A stretch of DNA of 64,000 bases, from assembly GCA_030770545.1 (NCBI GenBank), contig CM061102.1, positions 12,454,501 through 12,518,500 of the forward strand. Reading direction: 5' to 3'. Origin of the DNA: Macropodus opercularis. Lineage: Eukaryota; Chordata; Actinopteri; Anabantiformes; Osphronemidae. Position 1 is the first letter of the stretch. Each line of letters starts with the position of its first letter. Below, in pieces: positions 12,448 to 24,600 of the stretch. Below the pieces are notes generated by a model. It saw nothing but the letters and a program-made list of their open reading frames with translations, ran no database searches and was not told the origin of the DNA. The translations under genes were made by a program, and so were the position numbers.

Positions 12448-15400
12448 TTAGCTTTTGGAAGGGCGGAGCTTCCGGCCAAAATAGTCTGGTGCTGCATCAA
12501 GCAGCCAGTCAGCATCCACCAAACAGAGGTCTCTCATGTAGCAGCGGGACGTGTGCAGCAGTTCGTTGAACACCACATATGCTGGCTTGGCTTGGAAAAG
12601 GACAGAGGAAGGGTGGATGGCCACAGGCTGGTGGGTGTCCAGAGCGAAGTAGCTGCCATCGAGCTGTAGCTCCGCAGCGTTGACGAACATGGCGTGGGCA
12701 AGACAACGACGGACATTTCCTGTGTCTGCCCCGCACGACTGCAGCTTCAAATTCAGCTGGTGAAACAAAACATATTTCATTACTTGTGTTTAGTGAGAGG
12801 ACAGTTGGCATGTTAACACCATCTCCTACAGCATAAAGTAAACAATCTGTGACTCTCATGGGACCTGGCTTCATTAAATGCCAATGGAAATGTGACAAGT
12901 AAATGTAAAACTGACTCTGGGTCCAGTTCTACACAGTCCATCTACTACACACTGTGACCTTACCTTAAGGCAGATGTCTTTGAGCTGTGCATGGACCTCC
13001 TTCACCAGGCCCATGTTCCTGCTGTTGATAAAGTTCTCCCGACACCACTCCTTTAACAGCCACAAGTTAGTTTATAAGGTAACTCTGCAATCTAATTGGA
13101 CTTGTGCATTTGTCTTTTCATATACTTCTCCCTTTTTCGCATATACTCACTTTATTACCACTGACTTTCTTGTACGCTCTGTAAATGTTCAAGAGCGTCA
13201 GATGGTCTCCTTCGCTGGAGATGAACTTCTTCCGTGCTGCGAGCACCTCTTCCCGCCGAGCTGGTGGGTTGTACAGCACGCTGTCCACTGACAGCAGAGA
13301 CACGATGCTCAAAACCTCCTCAGAACAGGAGAAGTCTGGGGACAGCAGGATGGTCTGTGAGGGAGTGTAAGTAGAACAGTCAGGTAGCCACTATACAAAC
13401 CCTCATACTTGTAGCACTCATCAAGTAGAAATGTTTGTTAGGCCCATTTTACCTTGGCATATCTAGGCTCTAGAGGGAAGCTTGCCATCTTCTTCCCAAG
13501 TGCAGTGAGAAAAACCTGCCCCTCTTTCCTCTCAACAGCTCCCAGCAGCTCTAGGTGATCCACCGCAGAACGAATGGCCTCTGGGATAAACATAACAGGT
13601 TACCAGCACCTGCAAACGCTTCTATGAAAGCTGAGAAGCACACAGAATCATGATCTGCGGCATTTTACCTGGAGAAGGCTTGGACATGAAATCAAAATTC
13701 ATCACATCAGGAATTCCCAGAGCCATGAGCTGGAGCATCACACCGGATAAATTACACCTGCAAGAGACACAGGGACGAAAATTACAAATGACAGTGACCA
13801 AAATAAATCTACAAAATACTCTACAGGGGTTTATTAACTCTTTGCAGCGAAAGAAAAAAACGCCACCTACCTCTGGATCTCAGGCACAGTCATGGGGATG
13901 AGGTTGTCAAATTCCTGCTCAGTGTAAAGACGATAGCAGAAGCCGGATTCTTCCCTGCCGGCCCGACCTGCTCGCTGCCATGCCTGAGCTTTAGAAACTC
14001 GCTGCACTGCCAGCACCTCCAAGCCGCTGTCTGAGAGTCACAACAACAGTAAGGCAAAGGCAAAGATCATTCATTTTCAATCACTGCTATTACCAACTAC
14101 TGTGTCCAGTGAGAAGGGGCAAAGCTCCACAACTATTTATGACTTTGGTGGAAATGTTATATGCACTTGGCATCAATGTGTAGGCTGCATTTTTTGTTGT
14201 AGTTTGTCAGGATTAAGCTACCGGTAGTTTTAACAGTTTTCTTAGATTTTTTATATTGTACCTTTTCTGTGAAATGACTACATAGAAAATGTGTTGGTGT
14301 GCGAGAACAAACTATTCTCACCAGGATTGAAACGTTTGGCCTTCACCATCCCCGTGTCTATGACGTATTTAATCCCAGAGATAGTAACAGACGTCTCAGC
14401 AATGTTAGTTGAGAGTATAACCTTCCTACTCCCCTGGTAAAAAAAAAAAAAAAAAAAAGGAGAACATGTTGAACATTAGACAGATGGTACAGTACACATA
14501 GAGACAAAACGCGAGCTACAGTATATGTACTGACAATATAATGTATAGGTGTAAAAACAGCAGCACCCCTGCTTTTAAAGGGTCAGCGAAGCTTAAACTA
14601 TGTAAAACACGTCATAAACTCTCTGAGATCAGCTGTGTACATCTCAGACATGCTGTGGCTATTGCTCTAACAATCGTGTCCTTTTGTCTAAACAGGTCTG
14701 TGCAACTTTGTTTATGCAGCTTGTTTATTGGCGCTTTTACCTTAGGAGCTGGCTGGAACACCCTGAGCTGCTGCGCTGGGGGCAGCGATGCGTACAAAGG
14801 GATAACTACCATGGGCCCACAGCCGTCAGGCAGATGCTTGGCAATGTCTCGACACGTCCTCGCCAGAGCCTCGATTTCCTCCTGGCCTGTCATGAAGACT
14901 AAGATATCATGGGATGGAGGTGCCTCCTGCATATAAACAAGCAGAGTTCTGTTCTAGTGTCAAGACACATAATCACCGCACATGAACAAACACCTTGGAA
15001 ACTGCTTGCTCACAGCTTTGCACTTTGTAAAGAAGACTACCTGATGGATTTGGAAGACTGAGACGAGAGCAGCCTGCAGGTAGTCTGCCTGAGGTTGCTT
15101 GGTGTAGTAGATCTGAATAGGATGTTGCCTCCCCTCCAGGTACAGTACTGGTGACTTGTTGAAGTACTCAGAGAACAAATCCACATCCATAGTGGCCGAC
15201 ATCACTATGACCTACAGTATTCAGGTTAGAAAAATAAAACAGATCAACAGCGGAACGTGACTTAGTCGAAATCATTTACCATCTCTCGAAAACACGTACA
15301 ATTAGTAAAACCTGTGTTTTCTGTAAAAGAGAAATCTCTCACGGGAGCCACAACAACGGGCCCAGAGCTCCTACCTTAAGGGGAATCTTGTTGAGCTCTC

Positions 15401-16299
15401 TGCGCCTGCGTTGAGCAGTCTTGACCACACCGAACAGCACATCCGTGTGCACGGTGCGCTCATGAGCTTCATCCAGGACCACTACAGTGTAGCGCAGCAG
15501 TAGAGGGTCTCCTATGGCCTCGCGCAGAAGCATGCCGTCAGTCATGAACTTCAGCTTCGTCTCGGCGGAGGTAACGTCCTCAAAACGCACCGTGTACCCA
15601 ACCTGAAAAAAGGTTTGTGACTTACTACACCCAGCGCAGAAGGTTATGGTGTAGGACAGACTCAACAACTAGGTAACGTATCAGCTGAGCGTACCAGCTT
15701 TCCCAGCTGAGTCCTCTTCTCCTCTGCCACCCTTCCTGCCAGCGAGATGGCAGCTACTCGGCGAGGCTGAGTGATGGCGATGATGCCCTGCCGTCCGATG
15801 CCAGCCTCGTACAGATACTGAGGGATCTGAGTGGTCTTCCCAGAGCCTGTCTCACCTGATGTGCGTCAGAGGTTTTAGGCACACTTCAATATAATATCAA
15901 CTGTAACCCAGATACGACATTATCTAGAGCTTTTAAATGTGTGCTACTATACTATAGGTCAAAGACAGCTCCATAGTGTCAGATGTGTGCTGCATTTCAG
16001 AGCGGAATGTCCCTTTAACTAGTCCCCCAGCAGAGGCTAACGCTGTAACTTAGCAGCGTTAGCTAGCATTAGCTGTGGGGGGCCTTACCTATCAGAATAG
16101 CATTGTGAAGCTGTCTCAGCTGGTTCAGTAGCTGAGGCTTCGCCTGGTAGATGGGAAGCTGTTTCCTCTGGACGTCTATCGGAGTGGTCGCATGTCCCTT
16201 TCTAGGCAGCAGCATTCCCGGTTTATTCTTCTCGAGACGGAAAAAAGCGGACCCCGGCTTGAACTTTTTGGCCGGAGGGGGATCGGGGTCGTGGGGCAT
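12448..16299 (-). CDS. dhx33: DEAH-box RNA helicase DHX33
   Basis: ATP-dependent RNA helicase of the DEAH/RHA family, known in mammals for nucleolar rRNA transcription, 80S assembly and cytosolic RNA sensing upstream of NLRP3. Twelve coding exons, all phases consistent: 16089-16299, 15695-15855, 15375-15602, 15041-15211, 14741-14926, 14322-14433, 13871-14030, 13669-13757, 13453-13580, 13151-13354, 12964-13050, 12448-12756, giving 681 residues (human about 707). Motif I GETGSGKTT begins near residue 71, DEAH is at 168-171, SAT at 205-207, and motif VI QRAGRAGR at 375-382. Winged-helix, ratchet and OB-fold regions follow (SEEVLSIVSLLSVDSVLYNP; THQPVAIHPSSVLF; CYMRDLCLVDADWL). The start at 16299 (MPHDPDPPPAKKFKPGSA) matches the DHX33 N-terminus. 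It differs from other DEAH helicases by that N-terminus and by the C-terminus ending DYFGRKLRPSKS. Confidence 0.97.
14439..14458. repeat. A20/T20 homopolymer at a dhx33 3' splice site
   Basis: Twenty A on the plus strand, read as T20 in the dhx33 transcript. It ends five bases before the start of the exon 14322-14433 and forms the polypyrimidine tract of that intron. Confidence 0.95.
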
Positions 16300-16480
16300 G
16301 ATCTAGAATGAGCGACTCTAGTAGCAAAAACCTCTGCGGCTTTTCCTCCGGCCTCTTTTTTTTATGCTGAGAAGAAACAAAATGAAACGTCGTTATCGTG
16401 CTCACAGGCGAGCGCCACTGCGGGTGTTTTGCTACCTCCGCCAAAACGTGGTGAAACTCGGCGCAGATGTTTGACGTCAT
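16060..16480 (-). promoter_or_regulatory. dhx33 CpG-rich first exon and promoter-proximal region
   Basis: CpG-rich stretch spanning the ATG at 16299 and about 180 bp upstream. The sequence becomes AT-rich beyond about 16500. No TATA element is apparent. Confidence 0.4.
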
Positions 16481-16499
16481 GCGTCGTGTTAAATGTGTG

Positions 16500-18170
16500 T
16501 CAGGCATGAAACTAAACCAAACAGCCAGATCAAGCTACATTATAATGTTGTTTTATTAATAATTTTGCCATTGTGCAGTTAATATTAATGGTTATTAAAA
16601 CAAAAGGACACGATTGAACTGAGCATTGACATGTTTTCTATTGTTAACTTTTATCCATGTAACCAAGCAATTGCTTACTAATAATAATTAGCTGTATCAC
16701 AAGTAGGTCACAATTTAAACAAATTCATCAAATTCTAATTGAATAAATGCAAATAAAGCAAATATACTATGACTAAATGCCTTTATTCTTAATTATTATT
16801 ATTAATCTTTATTGCATTTCCTGGTTTTGAAGGGTAATAGTGATACAGTTGAACTCAACGGTGGTGACTTGCGTTTTGAAATGATTTGAGGTTCTCCTTT
16901 CTCCATGTGGTTTAACAGACGTTTTGTAACCTCACTAAGCTTCGCTTCTTCATTACAGATTAAAAATCCCTCTGCAGACATAATCAATGACAGTCATGGA
17001 CAACCCGTCAGTCTGATGCTCCAGACAAGCTGGGTGCTCATTAACCTAATCTCTCACTTACTTGCTGGCGTCTTATTACCATCTCATTCACTGACAAGAC
17101 TCAGACACCTATAAACAGGCTTTGCTCAGCGAGCCAGTTACCCTGGAACCCTGCATTCAGGCAGCCCATGGTCCACGCACAGGACAATCTGTACAGTTTG
17201 CATGGAAATAACTTTCATACGCATTCCCAGCATTTGAATACATCATGTATATCTACTGTTAATGTGACGCTTTGGATGCTGAGATATTATATACTCTACA
17301 TCAATCTACATTTACAGTGAGTGTGGTTTTATTTTTATTTTATTTTTCATTTTTCCAACATCATGTGTCTCCATCTGTCCTCATGTAGATATATTTTTTT
17401 AGATACAAACTTTGATACTAACTACTTTAGATACTGTTAAAAAACCAGACAGTGTTACCTGTTTGGTCAATTGATCCACTGAACAGAAAAAGCTCAAAAG
17501 CCACAGCATGAATTTTCATGAAATGATGTGCTTTATATTTGTCATCTGTCCATTGGACCAACTCTCAATTGTTTTTATAGGTATGGGTCTTGGTTCTTTT
17601 CTCTAATCCATGCAAATATCCCTACAATCTTGCCAAATAGCCATTTTGTGACAATTTCCGTAATATATTTATACAGTAGTGTTGCTTGGAATAGGCCTTA
17701 ATCAGATTAAGATCTGGATTTTAAGCATGATTCCAAAATAAGATGTTCCATTCACTAATCTCTGGAGATTAGAAAGCACTGGATACAAGAGTGAGAAAAT
17801 GTTTTTTTTCTGCTTAGAAACCTTTTATGTAATATTCTTACTAGTTCAATCCATTTACAGTGAGACCGAATGGTTTACTTTTATAATAATTATGCAGTTT
17901 CCTCTAGGAGTGAAGATAAGAAATAAAAAGCGTTGCGCAGCGTATGGAGAGAGAGCAAGTAAAGTGCTGAGTGGCGTGAGAAAGTCGAAGCGTCTGTGTG
18001 CTCCTGCGCCCAATGATGATAAAACATAAGAAGGCTTAATGTCTGCAAATTGAGACATGAGGAGGCAAATACGCGGAACTGTTGAAATACTCACTGTTTG
18101 TTTGTGCTGAGCTGATGTGTGTCTATCTTGGCCTTGCATGCAGGAAGAGAGTGTCAGTGGCGGCGATAAA
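16500..18170. other. Intergenic region between the dhx33 and p2rx1 promoters
   Basis: About 1.7 kb of AT-rich DNA between two divergently transcribed genes. I find no coding exon, RNA gene or recognisable mobile element. Regulatory elements for p2rx1 would be expected here but none can be assigned by eye. Confidence 0.6.
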
Positions 18171-18179
18171 GTTTGATTG

Positions 18180-18187
18180 TATAAAAA
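18180..18187 (+). promoter_or_regulatory. Candidate TATA box of p2rx1
   Basis: TATAAAAA followed by a GC-richer stretch, about 430 bp upstream of the p2rx1 ATG at 18619. If used, the 5' UTR would be roughly 400 nt and would contain a GT repeat and a GA repeat. This is a motif match plus position only. Confidence 0.35.
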
Positions 18188-18201
18188 GGCGAGGAGCTCT
18201 A

Positions 18202-18223
18202 GTGTGTGTGTGTGTGTGTGTGT
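18202..18223. repeat. (GT)11 microsatellite
   Basis: Uninterrupted GT repeat about 15 bp downstream of the TATA-like sequence upstream of p2rx1. Confidence 0.95.
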
Positions 18224-18371
18224 CAGCCATAGTTATATAATAATATATAATTTAGTGTGTATTATCGAACCAGAAAAAAGGGGAAGAAAATCTGATAGGA
18301 GCAATGAAAGATATAATTTGTAGTGATGAGGTCAGTTGGAAGATGCACAAATGTTAAGGGACTGAATACAA

Positions 18372-18375
<4 letters not shown>

Positions 18376-18405
<30 letters not shown>
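18376..18405. repeat. (AG)15 microsatellite
   Basis: Uninterrupted AG repeat in the presumed 5' UTR or promoter of p2rx1. Confidence 0.95.
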
Positions 18406-18406
<1 letters not shown>

Positions 18407-18618
18407 AGTGTGGGAGGGGAGAAGTCCAACACTTCAGCAGCTCTGATGAAGCGTGTCAGACATTACTTATGGGAAGAGGCAGAAGGTCTTTGCCACTGGT
18501 GAACGAGGCACAGGACACAAGAAAGTGGAGTTTACTTGTTTATACATGAAAGGTGCGTATATGAAAGTGGGGTGAAGAGAGTGACCCTCCTCCTTGTGGG
18601 TCATCGGATGAGAAAAGG

Positions 18619-21600
18619 ATGAAGAGCCAAATCTCCAGCGCCCTCTCGGACTTCTTCTTTGAGTACGAGACCCCGCGCCAGGTGCTGGTGAGGAACAGGA
18701 GGGTGGGAGTGGTGTGCCGTCTGATCCAGCTGGGGGTCCTAGTTTACATCATCGGGTGAGAGCGCACGTACAGTTCCTCTTGTTATTGTGCTGTTCAAAA
18801 GGGGAAGCAGGCAGATTCGGTTCCAGAGAAGGTTTACGCTGTTTCCCATGTTTCAACTTGCCTGGAATGCAGGTGAAGTGACCTTTCACATTCCAAAAAG
18901 TTGTCTTTGTTGACAGGCATTTGAGAGTCCGAGGGTCAGAGACCCGTGTACACAGGCACGTGTACAGTGAGCTCCACAAAAAATAAAAAAGTCTTATAAA
19001 CAACGACCATATGAAAAAAGAACAATGACATGAGCTCACAGGCACAGACACAATCTGTTATTGTCAGGATCAGATAAAGACACAACATGCTTGCTAAGTT
19101 ACTCACACCGAGTCAGTCACAGCATCCTCCACACACACTTGCTTGGACATGTTGCGCTCATTCACTGGAAATTACGAAAGAGAGCTCGTCTGGCATTTAG
19201 GCTTCCCTCCACTTAGAATTTGTATAAGTGGAGATATTATTATTGGATTTATTACACACTGCTGCATGTTGTTGTTTTATTTTTGCACCTCAGACGAGCA
19301 GAACCTGAGGAGCAGTGCGTGACGAACTGGTTGAGGCAGATGCTAACACCGATAACAATCAACTGCTGCCCAGTTCGCTGCCAAACGGGGCAGAGACGTT
19401 ACCTTGTGCTGGTGACGTTATAGTGACCCAACGGGAAAATTGTTCTGTTGTTACTGGCAAGGTTTTGTTTTTGAGGAGAAACAGGAAAAGCCTGCAGCCT
19501 TAGTGCTTCCATCTAGTACTTTGAAAGTAAAGTTCACCATGAGATAAAATGTTTTAACATTTCTGCTGACAAATGCAAAATGATTTGGTCTCTTTTGGTA
19601 TCAAGGCTCTGAGTGCTTCACTGACAGCTTTCCCTTCTCTGCTTGCTGTCGTCCTGTCACCTGCCGTTCGCGGGCACTGTGCTGCATTAAGGGTGTGTGT
19701 TGATGGGCATGAGAGGTGATGTGATTGTAAAGCTGCCCAGATTTGTCTCTGAAGGATTCAAGCAGCAGAGTGACGGGTTGGAGCGGAAGCAACAGCAGTA
19801 AACCGGTGCATCACTGATTGTCTTGCCAGGAATTCTCACTCTCAGACTTGCCACAGACCCGCGTGTCTAACGGATTTCATAGTTTTATTCATTCTTTTTT
19901 TTGTTTTTGTTTTGTTTTAATTCTTTTAAACCAGTGATGGATTCCTTCCTTGACCAGCTACCATTTTGGAGAACCAGACAACGCTTTGCGTGAATCTCAC
20001 GTCGATGGTTTTTAAAACATCTGAAACTGAGTCTCTCAATCAGAAGCCTCAGCAAAATGGCAGCAGCTATTTTTTAATTAAATGTTGTCCTGTCATTTTA
20101 AAGTTGACAGAAACAGCAAATGCCCTGTTCACTGTGTATCCCACTCTGATTAGTTAAAGCTTTTTTTTTTCATTATAATCTGTCTGACATAATGAAGTCT
20201 AATCTCACAGCCACAGTGTGGTGGAAAGAAAAAGCCCTCGGCACAGAGCAGACAGACGTCACTTACAGAGCGCCGTGGAAGACGCTTTCATTATTTTGCG
20301 CTCATGTCTTTCTTTATTCTGTTGATATGCTCCGTATTGTATCCGCATAAGCTCAGAAGCTCAGACTTACATCATTTGATTTACAGATGTGATTGAAGCC
20401 GTGGCTCTGTTGTATTGTGCATTTCGATGCTGCTGTTCCTTTGTCACTGTGAGATGCTCTCATTGTGCACGCACACAAATCAACGTGTGCTGAATACACA
20501 CTGTCCTGGAGGCTTTCTGCACTGGGGTAATTGCTTTTTACAAGCTTTATAAAATAGCTTTGCATGAACAAGTGAGTCTGTGTGTGTGCACATACTGGAT
20601 CTACCCAGTGCACACCAGCTGTTAATCATACACCACACACACACACACACACACACAGCTACTGTAAAGCGACACAATGAGAAGTTTCACTCTAAATGCA
20701 CTCAGTGGCAAAGCTCGCTTTGGCTTAATGGGAATTCTTTTATGTGTGAACGGATTCAGGCACTTTTTCTTTATCTAGTGATTTCAACTGAACCTCATTT
20801 GCTGTGGATCTCAGATCTCTCTCGTTAAAGTTTATCACCAGCGGTGGAAGAAAAGTACAGAATTCAAACTTTATATATATATGTCAGTCATGACATGGTG
20901 AATAGAGAAGACAAAGGAATGTACACACATGGGTGGTAGCTGGTACGCATGAACACATTTCCTTGTAAAGTCTGCTGCTGGAATGTGGGAAAGGCAACGT
21001 CACATGCCTTTTCCTGCGTATGTGGCTGGCAGGGGTGGAGCGGGAGGCTGAAGTGCTGACGGGTCTGACAGGACGTTTCCCATGTCTCATGCAGGTGGGT
21101 TTTCATCTACGAGAAGGGCTACCAGTCCACAGACACAGCGGTCAGCTCTGTCTTCACCAAAATGAAAGGAGTGGGCTACACCAATGTGAACGGAAGCGAG
21201 AGAGTCTGGGACGTGTCTGACTACGTCTTCCCCCCGCAGGTCGGTGTCACGTTGTCACACTGTCATCAAGTCAGAGTCTAAACGTTATGATGTAGTGGCC
21301 CCTGAAGAAAGGTGATCTCATGTCACCGTGGCAACAGTGGAGGTTTACAGACACATCCTTGTTGACAGTTCAGTTTATGTCACATTCAATAAATGATGCC
21401 ATCGTTTTGAAAACACACAGAGAGATTTGCTGACAGATTGTAAAGTGGATCCTGATGACAATCTGGCTCTGTCAATATCAAGGTGACATTGTGCGTGTCC
21501 TGTTGTGAACTGAGCACAAAACAGAGTTGAATGGATACTGGTCAAATAGAGTAAAAATTGCAGTGTGTCCTCTTAACTGTGGAAATGTGTTTAGGACAAC

Positions 21601-24600
21601 ACAATGACAGTTGTTGAGAGCTTTAAAGTACGAGTGTAGGTATGATTTACAGTGAGTTTTGCCCCTCGGAGTAATGTTGGTGCTTTTTTATTATTATGAA
21701 AATTAGTGATTTTCTTAAAAAGCATCATGTAAATACAATGTACTGTTACTATTTAATCCACAGTGGAATTCATTTAATACCAAACAGACAAGATCAAGTA
21801 TTGATCTTGTCTGTTTGGTATTAATAGTAGTAATTGAATATTACTTTCATTGGTATATGAATGAGTTAGTATGAGAGAAACATGATCTAAAAGCTCAGAT
21901 TGTGGTTTGTTACATCTTATTTCTAGCAACTCCAGAAACCACCCCCTGCTCGGCTGCCTTGACTCTTTCCAACAGTAACAATCTATGGCTTGTTTGTTCA
22001 GATAAGTGTGTGTAAAATGAGAGGAAACACACAATTAGACACAAATCTGCCTGCGGAAGTATGAAATTACTTAATTTAGTTGAGATAGAGATAGAAAAAA
22101 GCAGCCCTGCAGAGACCAACCAGCAGCCACGAGACAATTCTCTAATATGTGTGTTTTTTATTTGAAACACTTCAACAATCTACAGCTTAGCAACAAAACA
22201 CTGTAACACGGTTCTTCTTTTAACCCTAAAACTCAGGGAGATTCGTCTTTTGTGGTGATGACAAACTACATCTTAACTGAAGGCCAGCAGATGGGAAAGT
22301 GTCCAGAGGTACGTGGACGTGCTCCTTGGTCTCTTTTCCCTCTTTCCTCCTCCCTCTTCAGACTCACACACTTCCATAAACAGTAAAACTCAAAAGGAAA
22401 CTGTGTCTCATTCCAAGACTGTTTGTGAAAGTGGGTAATTGTGCAGCAGCTGAAAAACTCGCTGTAAACAGTGATTTCCGTTTGGTGCAGAATATTAAAC
22501 CTTATTGTTCACGCCGTCGTTTTTCATTGCATGTTGGTTTCTTCACACCTGTATTTCACCTATTTCCCGTGTACACACACACACTGACCTCACTCTCTTT
22601 ATTACAACAGCTCGATGGCAAACACAACTGCAAGTCGGACGCCGACTGTGAAGGAGGGAGATACAAACGTACGGGACACGGTAAATCCTGACAGTGTGTG
22701 ACTCCAGCCGTCCTCACTGAGTAACCGTCTGTGGCCAAACTCAGATCAGTCCACATCTATTTACTATCTTGTTTCAATAAAGTCTAAAGCCTTCTTAAGC
22801 TGGAGACAGGCCTGTGATGAGCTGAGAAATGTATTTGCAAACCGGGCTGTGCCTGTTGAGATTCTGCTGCAGTATGAGCTTATGCAGTAGAAACTAAAAC
22901 ACAGCAGACCTCACTCGTCACTGTCACCGCCAAGGTAAACATTTAGACCTAAGTCCCGCATTTCTCCCTGATTAAAATCAATAATGTATCTAAGCAGCAA
23001 AATGTTTAGGGTGTGTGTTCATAGTCTGGCTTGTTGATGGCTGCGTGCAAGCAAAAGGCTGCAGTCGTGTTTATACATAAGAGCAGAAACTCGTCCACAT
23101 GTGATCTGAGACAAGTGATGATCAAGCAGAGACGTTAAAGTCACTCACAGAGAAGATTTTATACGAGCTCCAACACCACTGCAGCCATAACTGCAACGAC
23201 CGCAAGTTGAGATTAAAGTTAAATGCATTTACTGTCAGGGCGACTGGTCGAGTCTGTTCCTTCCTCTGTGGACCTCATCCACTCTAATAAGTGTCCAGCC
23301 AAAGCTTCGGATCTGTCTCTGTCAGATCAGTCAGACCCACCTCGAGGTGCCAGTGTTACTTTACAGACTGTGCGCTGTGTGATTACAGACATGAGACGGG
23401 ACGGGCTTCAGTGAAAGGTCAGAGACTGACATAGAGAGTGAGAAAATGCCTGCTGGAAAACTCTCCTCGCACATGATCCGAGAGACTGATACCAACAGAG
23501 CTAATCTCAAAAAAGAGCAACGATACGTTAGGATGAGGGCGAGATAACGAAAACAGCGATTCCAGCATTTGCATGGCTTTCATATCGTTCTCGCTGCTGT
23601 TGATGCTAATTCAAGATAAGCTGAAATGGGAAAGCAGAAAATGCTTAGGGAAGCTTTAACCTTAAAGCCTCTCTCTATATATGTTCTATTATGTATAACT
23701 GCTTCCATTTGAAACAGTAATGCACTTGCTCCACTTTTCAGTTTTGTATCCTTTGATAAACTCTCTTTTGTTTCTGTTTCAAGGACAAATGACAGGGGTC
23801 TGTGTGAACACCACTAATACTTGTGAGGTGCTGGCTTGGTGTCCTGTTGAGGACGATCGCAACATTCCAACGTACGGAGAAACCAATCAGCCGTTTATTC
23901 ATTTCTGCTGAACACACGCATGAGGCACCACCCGTCTCTATTCAGGACTCTCTGCTCTTTTCCATTCCAGGCCTCCTTTGTTGATGTCTGCAGAGAACTA
24001 CACGCTGTTCATCAAAAACTCTGTAACGTTCCCCATGTTCAATGTCACAAGGTGATGAACCTCCCTTGTTGAAATAAATGTAGCTTTACATATGTCACTA
24101 TTAAGTCGAGACAGAAAAATACGAATAAATTAGGATTAGGAGGTGTTGCTACAAATTTATGAATTATTGCTGAGTAATTACAAACATTTACCAGTCAGAC
24201 CACATACCAGGCAACAACAAATCCTAATGAAGCCCCTTGATCATCCTTTACTCTTTTCTTTTTCAGCACACCATACACGCGACTGAGGACAGATTTAACT
24301 AATTGTACAGCAATTTCCAAATGATACTGAACCAAATTAATCAAATACTGATAATAATAATAATGGTTAGGAATTAGTTATTATGGAAGTGCAATGAATG
24401 AGAAGTTTCGCAACATAATAATCAAGCTGACGTTTTCAGAATAGACGAGATCAGAGGATGAGCCTGGTAAAAGAATAAATAACAACCCAAACTGCTGCAG
24501 CATCCCTTTATGTATTTATGTGTACGTTTTACCATAGTGGAGGCTGAAACCAAGCAACCAACAAATGTGAAAAGAAATCAAACTAAACTGGGATTAGTAC

